Source: DATHTS01 sp965219305 (lineage in GTDB: Bacteria > Acidobacteriota > Blastocatellia > Pyrinomonadales > Pyrinomonadaceae). Taken from it: DNA of 64,000 nucleotides. The notes beneath the pieces are model-generated. The model saw only the letters and a list, made by a program, of their open reading frames with translations. It ran no database searches and was not told the origin of the DNA. The position numbers were made by a program, and so were the translations under genes. Shown here piece after piece: positions 33,555 through 41,887 of the stretch; the stretch's first letter is position 1; each line of letters begins with the position of its first letter. The stretch spans positions 2,232,001 through 2,296,000 of the forward strand of contig OZ244725.1 in the NCBI GenBank assembly GCA_965219305.1, written 5' to 3'.

Positions 33555-36134
33555 TTAATCGCCGAAGATCGAACGAAAACTTGCTTGCACAGTTGTATTG
33601 TCACTTATCAAAACTCCGTCGCTCATCAAAACTCCGTCGCTCATCAAAACTCCGTCGCTCATCAAAACTCCGTCGCTCATCAAAACTCCGTCGCTCATCA
33701 AAACTCCGTCACTCATCAAAACTCCGTCACTCATCAAAACTCCGTCACTCATCAAAACTCCGAACGCTATTACTACCGCGCCTTCACCTAATGTCGAACC
33801 GTTACTCATAACAGATTTTGGAGTCAGAGTTATATTTGAAGGAGAACTGAAGTTATTATTCAAGATGTAATTGTAAGAATCATTGTGAGCTATTCCCTTC
33901 TCAAACCACATACCGTTTTTATATACATTTTGAAATGTATCGGCTAATTTCTGTCCCTTCAAATAAGCGTGATTTGTTAAAATTCCCTGTGACCATTTGA
34001 ATGTTGCGCCGTTAATGGTCGTTTGCGGATTCGGAAAATTTTGTCCGTCGTTTAATAAACTTACGCCCGAATTTTCACCCGAACCAAAGTCAACATCCGT
34101 TTTATAAGTTTTGGCAAGACGCACTGCGCCTTCGACATTTAATGCACCTGTGCCTTGTTCAAATGTATTGAAACCTGCCAAGGGTTGGGCGGTATATTCG
34201 AGAATCATCTTGACCATTCCCGGCGTAAGTTTCGGATTTACCTGAAATAAAAGTGCCGCCGCACCCGAGACAACCGGAGCCGCCATCGAAGTTCCGCTCA
34301 TATACATCAAGCTGTCACCGGGATCTAAAGATTCAAGCGATAAATCTAATAAGTTCGGATAATGCTGAACTAAAAAACTGGAGGCTTTCGATTTTGCCGA
34401 AATGATCTTGTTTCCCGGTGCGACTATGTCCGGCTTCATCGCATTATCGTGGATTTTTCGACCTTGAGCATCAGTATAAAATGAGCGAGTCGGACCGTGA
34501 GAACTATACGTCGCCATCACGTCATCGCTGCGCGAATCGGTTTGTTTAGTGTTAATTGCACCAACCGTCAAAGCGGACGGATCATTGCCCGGTGAATGGA
34601 TTTGCCCGTAAATTTTTTGTCCCTGCGAATTTTTGCCTTCATTTCCGGCGGCGGCAACGACCAAAATGCCGTGTGCGGTTAGTTCCTGAACCTTGCGGCA
34701 AACCGGATCATTTGTATATGTATCAATCGCCGCACCGCCGAGACTCATATTAACAACGCGAATATTGTAAGTTTTATAATTATCCAACAGCCACTGCATT
34801 GCGCCGAGAAGCCACGATGATTTTCCCTGTCCTTCGCCATCTAAAACCTTTAAGTTGATAATATTTGCACTCGGAGCGATTCCGCGATATTCATCGCTGT
34901 TCTTTTTGGAATTTCCGGCGGCGATTCCGGCAACGTGCGTTCCGTGTCCGTAATTATCATCGGTCGTATTTTCCGTACTAACAAAATTTTTGCTGAAAAC
35001 GATGCGGCTCGTATTTGCGTTAGATTTAAAGGCTTTGTGATTTTCCGCAATTCCCGAATCAACGATGGCGATTCCGATTTCCGTTCCTTCCAAAGAATAT
35101 GCGCCGCGTTTTGCTGTGGCGGGCTGTGAACGAACAACATCCGTTCCGATTGATTTTTCAAGATGTCCGAATTTTTTAATTATTCTGTCCGGCGACATAT
35201 AGTTGACTAATCCGCTCTGTGCCAGAATTTCGACCGCGTTCAGAGGTAAATTGACAACCACGGTGTCGCTTTCGCCGATTCTGTCTGTCAAACGAACATT
35301 ATTTGCCGCTAAAATATTGCGAAGTAATTTATTGTCCGCGTCTTTCGACTGCAATACTACGTCAACTCTTTTTTTGCCCGTCGGATCAGCCGCCATCATA
35401 TCGCGCAAATCCGCCGAAACATTATCGCCGCGAAAACCTTCGTTATCAGCTATCGTTTCATTTGTTTGCGCTTCACCGATCGTAATCTTTTCAAAAAGTC
35501 CGGCAACTTCGGCATTACTTTCGATTTTTTCGTCATAAATAACCGCCGAACTTCCGCCGATAATTTTTGCTTTGCCGCTTAAAATTGCAGAAGCGACAGC
35601 ATTGTTAAACTGCGAGTTGCCGACAAAATTTTCCAACTTGTCAACAAATAAAATCGTATCTCCTTTTGAAGCGGCAAGTTCAGCGAAAATGTCGTTGACT
35701 GCGCTTAAAATTTCCGTCTGCGATTTTGTATTTGAAAATAAAGATTCAACTTCAAGTTTGAGAATTTTTTTATCAAGCAAATTAATCGGCACATCGCCTT
35801 TAGCGATTTTCACGGCGAGTGATTCGACAACCAATTCCTGACTTTCTCCGGTTGTGTCAAGAATCAAAGGCTGACGCAAATTTCCATTTTCTAAAGATTT
35901 AATAAGTTGATTTGTTTCAGCTTCAAATTTATCATTGAGACGAATTTGATTGTTATTTGCCAGAGCGGTTAAATCGGTAATAAATTTTGCGAAATAAGTA
36001 TTTTGTTTTTGAAATTGCTCCGAATTAGTTTGTGCCGCAGTATTTACAATACAAATATTCATCAGTAACATTGAATACAAAAGCGTGAGAGCGAAAGTTT
36101 TTGTAAATAGTTTTTGGAATTTTGAGTGCTTCAT
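33555..36134 (-). CDS. Secreted S8 (subtilisin) protease with hexapeptide-repeat tail
   Basis: The product is an 859-residue exported serine protease: signal peptide about 1-35, a long propeptide-like region to about 340, then a peptidase S8 domain with Asp359 (IVDSGIA), His397 (GHGTHVAG) and Ser616 (SGTSMAAP). The region from about 780 holds nine VLMSDG-type units (33607-33768) before a short end. ATG 36134 is preferred because it starts the signal peptide; the frame from 36212 covers the promoter. A sigma-54 promoter lies at 36195-36212. Insert features and length suit an extracellular protease. Confidence 0.92.
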   Translation of the reverse strand: MKHSKFQKLFTKTFALTLLYSMLLMNICIVNTAAQTNSEQFQKQNTYFAKFITDLTALANNNQIRLNDKFEAETNQLIKSLENGNLRQPLILDTTGESQELVVESLAVKIAKGDVPINLLDKKILKLEVESLFSNTKSQTEILSAVNDIFAELAASKGDTILFVDKLENFVGNSQFNNAVASAILSGKAKIIGGSSAVIYDEKIESNAEVAGLFEKITIGEAQTNETIADNEGFRGDNVSADLRDMMAADPTGKKRVDVVLQSKDADNKLLRNILAANNVRLTDRIGESDTVVVNLPLNAVEILAQSGLVNYMSPDRIIKKFGHLEKSIGTDVVRSQPATAKRGAYSLEGTEIGIAIVDSGIAENHKAFKSNANTSRIVFSKNFVSTENTTDDNYGHGTHVAGIAAGNSKKNSDEYRGIAPSANIINLKVLDGEGQGKSSWLLGAMQWLLDNYKTYNIRVVNMSLGGAAIDTYTNDPVCRKVQELTAHGILVVAAAGNEGKNSQGQKIYGQIHSPGNDPSALTVGAINTKQTDSRSDDVMATYSSHGPTRSFYTDAQGRKIHDNAMKPDIVAPGNKIISAKSKASSFLVQHYPNLLDLSLESLDPGDSLMYMSGTSMAAPVVSGAAALLFQVNPKLTPGMVKMILEYTAQPLAGFNTFEQGTGALNVEGAVRLAKTYKTDVDFGSGENSGVSLLNDGQNFPNPQTTINGATFKWSQGILTNHAYLKGQKLADTFQNVYKNGMWFEKGIAHNDSYNYILNNNFSSPSNITLTPKSVMSNGSTLGEGAVVIAFGVLMSDGVLMSDGVLMSDGVLMSDGVLMSDGVLMSDGVLMSDGVLMSDGVLISDNTTVQASFRSIFGD
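33607..33768 (-). repeat. 18-bp coding tandem repeat (9 units)
   Basis: Nine 18-bp units encode VLMSDG eight times and a final VLISDN. Six units carry one synonymous form and three another, so expansion was recent and stepwise. The 6-codon period leaves all plus-strand frames open here. Confidence 0.95.
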
Positions 36135-36194
36135 TTTGTCTTTTGATCTGTTAGTTAAATTGAACTTCGCGCACAACTCGCGCCACCAAACTAT

Positions 36195-36212
36195 TGGCAA
36201 TGAATGTGCCAC
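36195..36212 (-). promoter_or_regulatory. Sigma-54 promoter of S8 protease
   Basis: Minus strand GTGGCACATTCATTGCC: perfect TGGCAC and TTGC elements with GG-N10-GC spacing, about 60 bases before the start codon. Confidence 0.8.
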
Positions 36213-36280
36213 GAAACTTACTTACTGACAATAAAAGACTTACAAAGCTTCCAAGAAAATCCTAAACTTCAAATTCATCT

Positions 36281-36366
36281 AAAATTCGGTCAAATTGAAT
36301 TACTCATTCATTCAACTTGACCGAATTTTGATAAAAAAAAGGAAAGTCCGCAGACTTTCCTTTTTA
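36281..36366 (-). terminator. Paired inverted repeats between mdh and protease
   Basis: There are two inverted repeats: AAAATTCGGTCAA with its complement (36281-36293 and 36317-36329), and AAAAGGAAAGTC with its complement around CGCA (36337-36364), followed on the minus strand by T-rich sequence. The second is a good terminator for mdh; the first may be an operator or a second stop. Confidence 0.7.
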
Positions 36367-36389
36367 ATTAAAATAGACTTTTGCTTTTT

Positions 36390-37322
36390 CTAAATGCCAA
36401 GAACATCAATCAATTCCTGAACCGAAGCCGCCGATTTTTGCAAAGCAGCGCGTTCGTCGTTGGTCAGAGAAATTTCGATAATTTGCTCGACACCGTTTTT
36501 GCCGAGTTTGACCGGAACGCCGACGAAAAGGTTATTGATTCCGTATTCGCCTTCGAGATAGACGGCGCACGGCAGAATTTTCTTTTTGTCTTTAATGATC
36601 GCTTCCGCCATTTCGACCGCACCGAGCGAAGGCGCGTAAAATGCTGAGCCTGTTTTCAATAAACCGACAATTTCCGCGCCGCCGTTTGCCGTTCTTTTAA
36701 TGATTTCGTCGAGTCTGTCTTTTTCGATGAGTTCCGTGATCGGAATTCCCGCGCAAGTTGAATAACGCGGCAAAGGAACCATCGTGTCGCCGTGTCCGCC
36801 GAGAACGAAACACGTTACATTTTCGACCGAAACATTTAATTCTTCGGCAACAAAACAGCGCATACGCGCCGAATCCAAAACGCCAGCCATTCCCATCACG
36901 CGGTTTTTCGGAAATCCCGAACGCTTGAACGCCACCTGCGCCATCGCGTCCAAAGGATTTGAAACGATGATGATATAAGCTTCCGGCGAATATTTTGCGA
37001 TCTGATCGGTAACTTGCCCGACAATATCCGAATTCGTTTTCAAAAGATCGTCGCGGCTCATTCCCGGTTTGCGCGGAAGTCCGGCGGTGATAATTACGAC
37101 ATCGGAATCGGCGGTTTCTTCATAAGAATTCGAGCCGACGAGCTTCACGTCAAATCCGTCAATCGGCGCGGCTTGCGCCAGATCGAGAGATTTCCCTTGC
37201 GGCGTGCCTTCGACAATATCAACCAACACAACATCCGCGAGTTCCTTCGCGGCGATCCAATGCGCGGCTGTCGCACCGACATTTCCCGCGCCAACTACTG
37301 TAATTTTATTACGTCCTGTCAT
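36390..37322 (-). CDS. mdh: Malate dehydrogenase
   Basis: This 310-residue LDH-like malate dehydrogenase oxidises malate to oxaloacetate with NAD in the TCA cycle. It has the Rossmann motif GAGNVGAT (about 11-18), Asp about 36 in LVDIVEG (NAD preference), substrate-binding LPRKPGMSRDDLL, DSARMR and the catalytic His in GGHGDTMVPL. The Arg in the mobile loop (RKPGMSR) points to malate, not lactate. Length is normal; it is a single gene with terminators on its downstream side. Confidence 0.96.
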   Translation of the reverse strand: MTGRNKITVVGAGNVGATAAHWIAAKELADVVLVDIVEGTPQGKSLDLAQAAPIDGFDVKLVGSNSYEETADSDVVIITAGLPRKPGMSRDDLLKTNSDIVGQVTDQIAKYSPEAYIIIVSNPLDAMAQVAFKRSGFPKNRVMGMAGVLDSARMRCFVAEELNVSVENVTCFVLGGHGDTMVPLPRYSTCAGIPITELIEKDRLDEIIKRTANGGAEIVGLLKTGSAFYAPSLGAVEMAEAIIKDKKKILPCAVYLEGEYGINNLFVGVPVKLGKNGVEQIIEISLTNDERAALQKSAASVQELIDVLGI

Positions 37323-37424
37323 TTATAAATTTATCCTCTTATTTGTTTTAATAAATTATTGTAAAAAATAATGTTTCATCTTAACACGCGGATAAAATAT
37401 GCGAAAATGCCGCCTTTTAAAAAG

Positions 37425-37470
37425 CAAAAAAAAGAAGTTCGATGCGCTCTCCCCTTCACATCGAACTTCT
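37425..37470 (-). terminator. Rho-independent terminator
   Basis: On the minus strand AGAAGTTCGATG pairs perfectly over 12 bp, with a 14-nt loop and a long T-rich tract. It ends the glycine-rich protein's unit. A second small hairpin (GGTCG / CGACC) lies at 37479-37504. Confidence 0.85.
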
Positions 37471-37533
37471 CATATATGGTCGCGGGTATCTTATGCCAAC
37501 GACCAAACTTGTAAAAACTTTTCTATTAAATTA

Positions 37534-38139
37534 TCAATAATCTTCCGTCGGAAGAGTTACGCTTTTTGAAAGTTCAATTTCAAACATCTCATCGGCTTTG
37601 ATTCTCACTTCTCTGCCCTTTTGTAAATAAACTGCTCCCGTTCCCGCGCCTGCGCCGATTGCCGCGCCGACTGCCGCGCCCGTTCCCGATTTGGCAACGC
37701 CGCCGATTAATGCGCCGATTGCCGTGCCGCCGATTATCGTCAACGCTTTAACAGTTGAAGAAATTTTCGCGGCTTCGAGCGGATTTGTTAGTTTGCCCGC
37801 GATGTCTCGCTTAACATCGCCTTTTAAGCGAAGCAATTTAAACTCAACATCCATTTCACCGGATTTTCCGCCGTTTGATGCAGGTTTAACCTGCGTTATG
37901 CGTCCTTCGATGACCGCGCCGACCGGCAAAACCACAACATCACGCACCGCGACGGGTTCGGCGACGACCGCCGTAAAAGTGTCATCAATTCTCGACACTT
38001 TCGAGTTTATCTCGTTGTCCATCCGAAGCTTTATCTTCGTTCCCGTCGGAAGTTCATAGACGCTCTGAGCATTGATTGAAATTACAAAGAACAATAAAAC
38101 TGAAGCAAAGATTTTGGTTGCCGTAGCTAAAATTCTCAT
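37534..38139 (-). CDS. Exported glycine-zipper envelope protein
   Basis: This 201-residue protein has a signal peptide (about 1-24), a conserved beta-domain (about 30-125; LPTGTKIKLRMDNEINSKVS and VLPVGAVIEGRITQVKPA) and a Gly/Ala-rich segment (about 140-180; IGALIGGVAKSGTGAAVGAA) that can form a glycine zipper in membranes. The GGAGG site at 38146-38150 fixes ATG 38139, replacing a longer frame that runs into the promoter. A hairpin (TTTGCGGCT with its complement) lies just before the ribosome site. A sigma-54 promoter lies at 38185-38202. Its role is unknown; it may be an envelope or export component. Confidence 0.8.
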   Translation of the reverse strand: MRILATATKIFASVLLFFVISINAQSVYELPTGTKIKLRMDNEINSKVSRIDDTFTAVVAEPVAVRDVVVLPVGAVIEGRITQVKPASNGGKSGEMDVEFKLLRLKGDVKRDIAGKLTNPLEAAKISSTVKALTIIGGTAIGALIGGVAKSGTGAAVGAAIGAGAGTGAVYLQKGREVRIKADEMFEIELSKSVTLPTEDY

Positions 38140-38184
38140 TTCTAACCTCCGTCTTTGCGGCTTTTCTCCAGCCGCAAATAATAA

Positions 38185-38202
38185 GTGCAATGACCGTGCC
38201 AT
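38185..38202 (-). promoter_or_regulatory. Sigma-54 promoter of glycine-zipper protein
   Basis: Minus strand ATGGCACGGTCATTGCA matches TGGCAC-N5-TTGCA with GG-N10-GC spacing, about 46 bases before the start codon. Confidence 0.85.
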
Positions 38203-38393
38203 TTATTTTTAATTGGTAAAGTTTGTTACAAACTCTTGATTTTCAACATTTTACACGTGTTAATCATAAGTTGTCCAATTTTTGCGGAGAAATTCTGTGA
38301 GAGATTTTATACTATTTCGGGTAGCTGTTAAACGAGTTCGTTTTAATCTATTTAAAAGCGCGTAAGAGATTAAGAAAGATAAAAAGAAATTGC

Positions 38394-38464
38394 CCGCATA
38401 ATTCGCAGAAAGTGGCGGAAAATTATAAACAATTTTTTTTCACATTCTTCCGCGAATTATGCGG
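38394..38464 (-). repeat. Inverted repeat near the end of the 199-residue gene
   Basis: CCGCATAATTCGC (38394-38406) and its perfect complement (38452-38464) enclose a 45-nt loop with a T8/A8 run at 38432-38439. It lies just after the stop of the minus-strand gene, so it may help terminate it. The rest of 38203-38393 is AT-rich without signals. Confidence 0.65.
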
Positions 38465-38483
38465 ACAACGAGTTCTTATAAAA

Positions 38484-39083
38484 TTACTGCAAGATCGGAT
38501 GTCCGCCGCCTTTGCTGTGGTCGGCAGTTTCATTGTAGCGTTGGCGGTCATTATGATAAAGCACGATATGTTCGCCTTCATAACGCACTACTTCAGATAC
38601 GCGATTGAAGTTTTTCGTATGTTCGGCAATCATAAACGCGCACGGATTATAGGCTATGACGATTCCCGCCGCATAGACGTAGCCGCCCTTATCATAAATA
38701 CTTCCGGCATACTGATTAGCCGTCACAGCTATGTCGGGAGAATAATTCCCGTCAATATCCGCCAGTCTGTCCGGCTTGCTGATAAATATCGTATAGTCGG
38801 TAAAATTCAAACGCTTATGATAACCGTTCTTTTCGGCAACATCAAAAAGGTCTTGCAATCCTTGATCAATCGCAGCGAGCATCTTATTCGACGGTTGATT
38901 TACGCCGTAAACTTTCGCACCTTTCGACGATGTGGTCGAATACTTAAAACTATCGTTAGAAATTCTCTGCGCTTCCCCGATCACGATGCGTTCGGTTCGG
39001 CTCTGCGCCTTGGAAAATTGCGTAAATCCAAACACAATAACTATTATTGCGGCGAATTGAAATAAAAATTTTGACTGTCTCAT
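38484..39083 (-). CDS. Secreted protein of unknown function
   Basis: This 199-residue exported protein has a signal peptide about 1-26 (FSKAQ). The mature part has conserved-looking aromatic and charged patches (DYTIFISKPDRLADIDGNYSP), a single Cys at about 148 (NPCAF) and a His-rich end (EGEHIVLYHND, DHSKGGGHP). The His/Glu cluster might bind metal, but no protease or lysozyme motif is complete. It has a perfect sigma-54 promoter at 39105-39122, like its neighbour at 37534 and the protease, so it may be part of the same secretion or surface programme. Confidence 0.75.
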   Translation of the reverse strand: MRQSKFLFQFAAIIVIVFGFTQFSKAQSRTERIVIGEAQRISNDSFKYSTTSSKGAKVYGVNQPSNKMLAAIDQGLQDLFDVAEKNGYHKRLNFTDYTIFISKPDRLADIDGNYSPDIAVTANQYAGSIYDKGGYVYAAGIVIAYNPCAFMIAEHTKNFNRVSEVVRYEGEHIVLYHNDRQRYNETADHSKGGGHPILQ

Positions 39084-39104
39084 AATAAATCTCCGTTATT
39101 ACAA

Positions 39105-39122
39105 GCGCAATATTTGTGCCAT
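39105..39122 (-). promoter_or_regulatory. Sigma-54 promoter of secreted unknown protein
   Basis: Minus strand ATGGCACAAATATTGCG matches TGGCAC-N5-TTGC with GG-N10-GC spacing, about 22 bases before the start codon. The rest of 39123-39357 shows no signal. Confidence 0.82.
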
Positions 39123-39357
39123 AGAGTAAATGAAATTCGTAAATTCTGTAATGTCAGCGAGATTTGGTTTATTTAAAATTTCAAATACAAACGGTTCGCC
39201 ACTAATTTGTCAGGCAGAAAATTTATTGAGATGACAAATAATATCGTCTGAGATTAAGAAATAAATAAGCAACGGCTCATACTAAAAAAAATTCGACGAT
39301 TTTATAAATTCCGGTAACTCCCGGAAATTGATATCAAACAGTGTTCTTTTCTTTTGA

Positions 39358-41880
39358 TTACCAATCAATTTTATTTGTTTTGTTATTAATATTTATCAAT
39401 AAATGATTTCCCATAAATTCATATTCCTTTTTTTCTGTGAGTTTTACATCATTGATCTTTACCTGAACAGGTTTTTCAGATAATCCGATTACCTTGACGA
39501 CAGTTAAATTTTGCCCCTCAAAGTTGCCGTTTTCACTAAATTTGAGAGCGTTTCCCGTGCGCTTGATTTTTATTTCGCGCCGTTCATTTCCGCGATAGGC
39601 GTAACCTTCTCCCGAATCTTGGAAAAGCGTAAAATTTTCTGTTTTACTGTTTGGAATTTCGCCGATAACATTTAAAGTTACCGGCGCATTCGGCATTTCA
39701 CCCGTATTCTGAATCACGCTTTGCGTCGGAATTACCGCACCGGCGCGGACGAAAATCGGCAGCTTGTCGAGTGGCGTTTTTAGGTAATGTGTTTTTCCGC
39801 TTTCAAACTTTTCGCCCGTCCACCAATCAATCCAATCCGCGCCGACCGGAAGATAAATCCCATGCGTTTCCGCACCTTCGCGCACGACGGGCGCAACTAA
39901 AACGTCGCTGCCGACCATATATTCGTCGTTTATCAAATAAGTTCCTTTGTCGTTCGGAAATTCATACCAGAGCGGGCGCATTACGGGTTCGCCGGTTTTT
40001 TCGTGCTGGTAAAAAAGCGTGTAAAGATACGGCAAAAATTGATAACGAAGTTCGACGGTTTTGCGATTAATTTTCGTAAATTCTTCGCCGAATTCCCAGG
40101 GTTCTTTGTTGCCGACCCAACCGACCGAATGTGAACGGAAAAACGGCGTTAAAGCGGCGGCTTGCAGCCAACGCGCGTAAAGTTCGCCCGACGGCATATC
40201 CGCAAAACCGCCGACATCACAGCCGACGAACGGCACGCCCGAAACGCTCAGATTCGTCAGCATCGGAATCGAAAGCGCGAGATTATCCCAACTCGCCACA
40301 TTGTCGCCCGTCCAAACCGCCGAAAACCTCTGAACGCCTGCAAATCCGGCGCGAGTCAGCACGAACGGTCGCGTTTCCGGCGCGAGTTTTTTCAAGCCTT
40401 CAAATGTCGAACGCGCCATCTGCATCCCGTAAACATTATGATAACGGCGATGCGTGTCCGGCATTCCGTCGCCGTTGTGCGGCGTATCGTAAGCGAAAGT
40501 TTTCGCCGGATGATGCAAAGTTTCCGGTCTTTCGTAATTTTCCGTGATGAAAACTCCCGGCTCGTTCATATCGTTCCAAAATCCGGCAACGCCTTCTTCG
40601 AGATAATGCTTTTTATATTGCGCGCCGAACCATTGTCTTGCTTTCGGATCGGTAAAATCAGGAAACGCCGATTCCGCCGCCCAAGCGTTGCGGATCAACA
40701 GCGAACCGTCGGCGTTTTTGACGAAAATATTATTTTTCAAACCGTCATTGTAAACCGGATAATTTTCGTCCTGTTTGATTCCTGGATCAATTATCAAGAC
40801 GGTTTTAAAACCGTCGGCTTTCAAATCTGCGATCATCTTTTGCGGATTCGGAAAGCGTTCTTTGTCCCAAGTAAAAACGCGGTAGCCGTTCATATAATCA
40901 ACGTCGAGATAGATGACATCCGCCGGAATTTTGTTCTTGCGAAACCCTTCGGCGATTTCGCGGACGCGCGATTCGGGAAAATACGACCAGCGCGATTGCT
41001 GATTGCCCAACGCCCAGATCGGCGGAAGCGGCGTTTTGCCCGTCAAATTTGCATAATCCGTCAAGACATTTTTTGGCGAACCGTCCGCGCCGCCTGTGAA
41101 AACAAAATAATCGAGTTCGCCGCCGTCCGCGCCGAAACTGTAGCGTTCGGGCGAAGTTTTGCCCATATCGAAATATGTGCGGAAAGTGTTGTTGAAAAAC
41201 AAACCGTAAGATTTGCCGTCGTAAAGCGCGTAGAAAAACGGAATTGATTCGTAAATCGGATCTGTGCCGACCGGATAAGCGAACGTATCGGTGTTCCAAT
41301 TGACGATATATTTTCCGTTACGCGACATTTCGATAAACGCTTTTTCTCCGAAACCGTAATACGTTTCAACTTCGCTTTTTCTGAGTTTGGTCGTCTGAAT
41401 TTCGCCCGTTTCGTCGTCAAAAACGGTCGGATGTTTATGGTCGTCTTCGAGAACAGTTTCGCCCGTTTCGCTTAAAATTTTAACAGCGAATGTTTTTTTT
41501 TCAATGATCGCTTTCGCACCGTTTTCATTAATTAAAATAATTTGATCTTCGTTTTGCGAAACCTTTATTTTCGGAATTCGGCGCGTTTTTGAATAAACCG
41601 ATTCATCAAAAGCATAAGAAAATTCACGCTCGAAAACGCCTTTCGGCGCAACGCGAACGCGAATCGCGTTCGTATCGAAAAATTCGACCGAAACTTTCGC
41701 GCCGCTCGACATCTGCAAAATTACTCCATTTGTTTTCGTTTCATTAATTTTTGTAACATCGCCGACCGTTTTATAAGCTGCAAAAATCGGAACCGCGCTC
41801 AAAAGCGTGAAGCAAAAAAAAGAGCAAAGAAAAATTGCTCTTCTGAAGATTTCTATATTTTTTGAATTCATTTTAAACAT
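39358..41880 (-). CDS. Exported GH31 alpha-glycosidase
   Basis: This 840-residue exported GH31 enzyme has a signal peptide about 10-37. The catalytic nucleophile Asp437 lies in GFWNDMNEP, and the acid/base Asp is in WTGDNVASW. An N-terminal beta-sandwich (about 40-260), the (beta/alpha)8 barrel (about 270-640) and two C-terminal beta domains follow. GH31 includes alpha-glucosidases, alpha-xylosidases and transglucosidases; substrate is not fixed by these motifs. It lies 7 bases after the GH3/GH144 fusion gene in the same operon. Met4 is an alternative start. Confidence 0.93.
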   Translation of the reverse strand: MFKMNSKNIEIFRRAIFLCSFFCFTLLSAVPIFAAYKTVGDVTKINETKTNGVILQMSSGAKVSVEFFDTNAIRVRVAPKGVFEREFSYAFDESVYSKTRRIPKIKVSQNEDQIILINENGAKAIIEKKTFAVKILSETGETVLEDDHKHPTVFDDETGEIQTTKLRKSEVETYYGFGEKAFIEMSRNGKYIVNWNTDTFAYPVGTDPIYESIPFFYALYDGKSYGLFFNNTFRTYFDMGKTSPERYSFGADGGELDYFVFTGGADGSPKNVLTDYANLTGKTPLPPIWALGNQQSRWSYFPESRVREIAEGFRKNKIPADVIYLDVDYMNGYRVFTWDKERFPNPQKMIADLKADGFKTVLIIDPGIKQDENYPVYNDGLKNNIFVKNADGSLLIRNAWAAESAFPDFTDPKARQWFGAQYKKHYLEEGVAGFWNDMNEPGVFITENYERPETLHHPAKTFAYDTPHNGDGMPDTHRRYHNVYGMQMARSTFEGLKKLAPETRPFVLTRAGFAGVQRFSAVWTGDNVASWDNLALSIPMLTNLSVSGVPFVGCDVGGFADMPSGELYARWLQAAALTPFFRSHSVGWVGNKEPWEFGEEFTKINRKTVELRYQFLPYLYTLFYQHEKTGEPVMRPLWYEFPNDKGTYLINDEYMVGSDVLVAPVVREGAETHGIYLPVGADWIDWWTGEKFESGKTHYLKTPLDKLPIFVRAGAVIPTQSVIQNTGEMPNAPVTLNVIGEIPNSKTENFTLFQDSGEGYAYRGNERREIKIKRTGNALKFSENGNFEGQNLTVVKVIGLSEKPVQVKINDVKLTEKKEYEFMGNHLLININNKTNKIDW

Positions 41881-41887
41881 TTCCTGC

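Noticed and set aside
33607..33768. 18-bp repeats as a CRISPR array
   Set aside because: Units are directly adjacent with no spacers and lie inside the protease reading frame.
33581..33870. Three plus-strand reading frames over the hexapeptide array
   Set aside because: They are open only because an 18-bp repeat keeps every frame open; the minus-strand protease explains the region.
37471..37533. Possible tRNA-like folding after the terminator
   Set aside because: Only one short stem is present; no T-loop GTTCRA motif or CCA end is seen, and no tRNA was recognised anywhere in the window.
40162..41247. Plus-strand 361-codon frame opposite the GH31 gene
   Set aside because: It is antisense to a clear GH31 enzyme and has Arg-rich low-complexity composition typical of a shadow frame.
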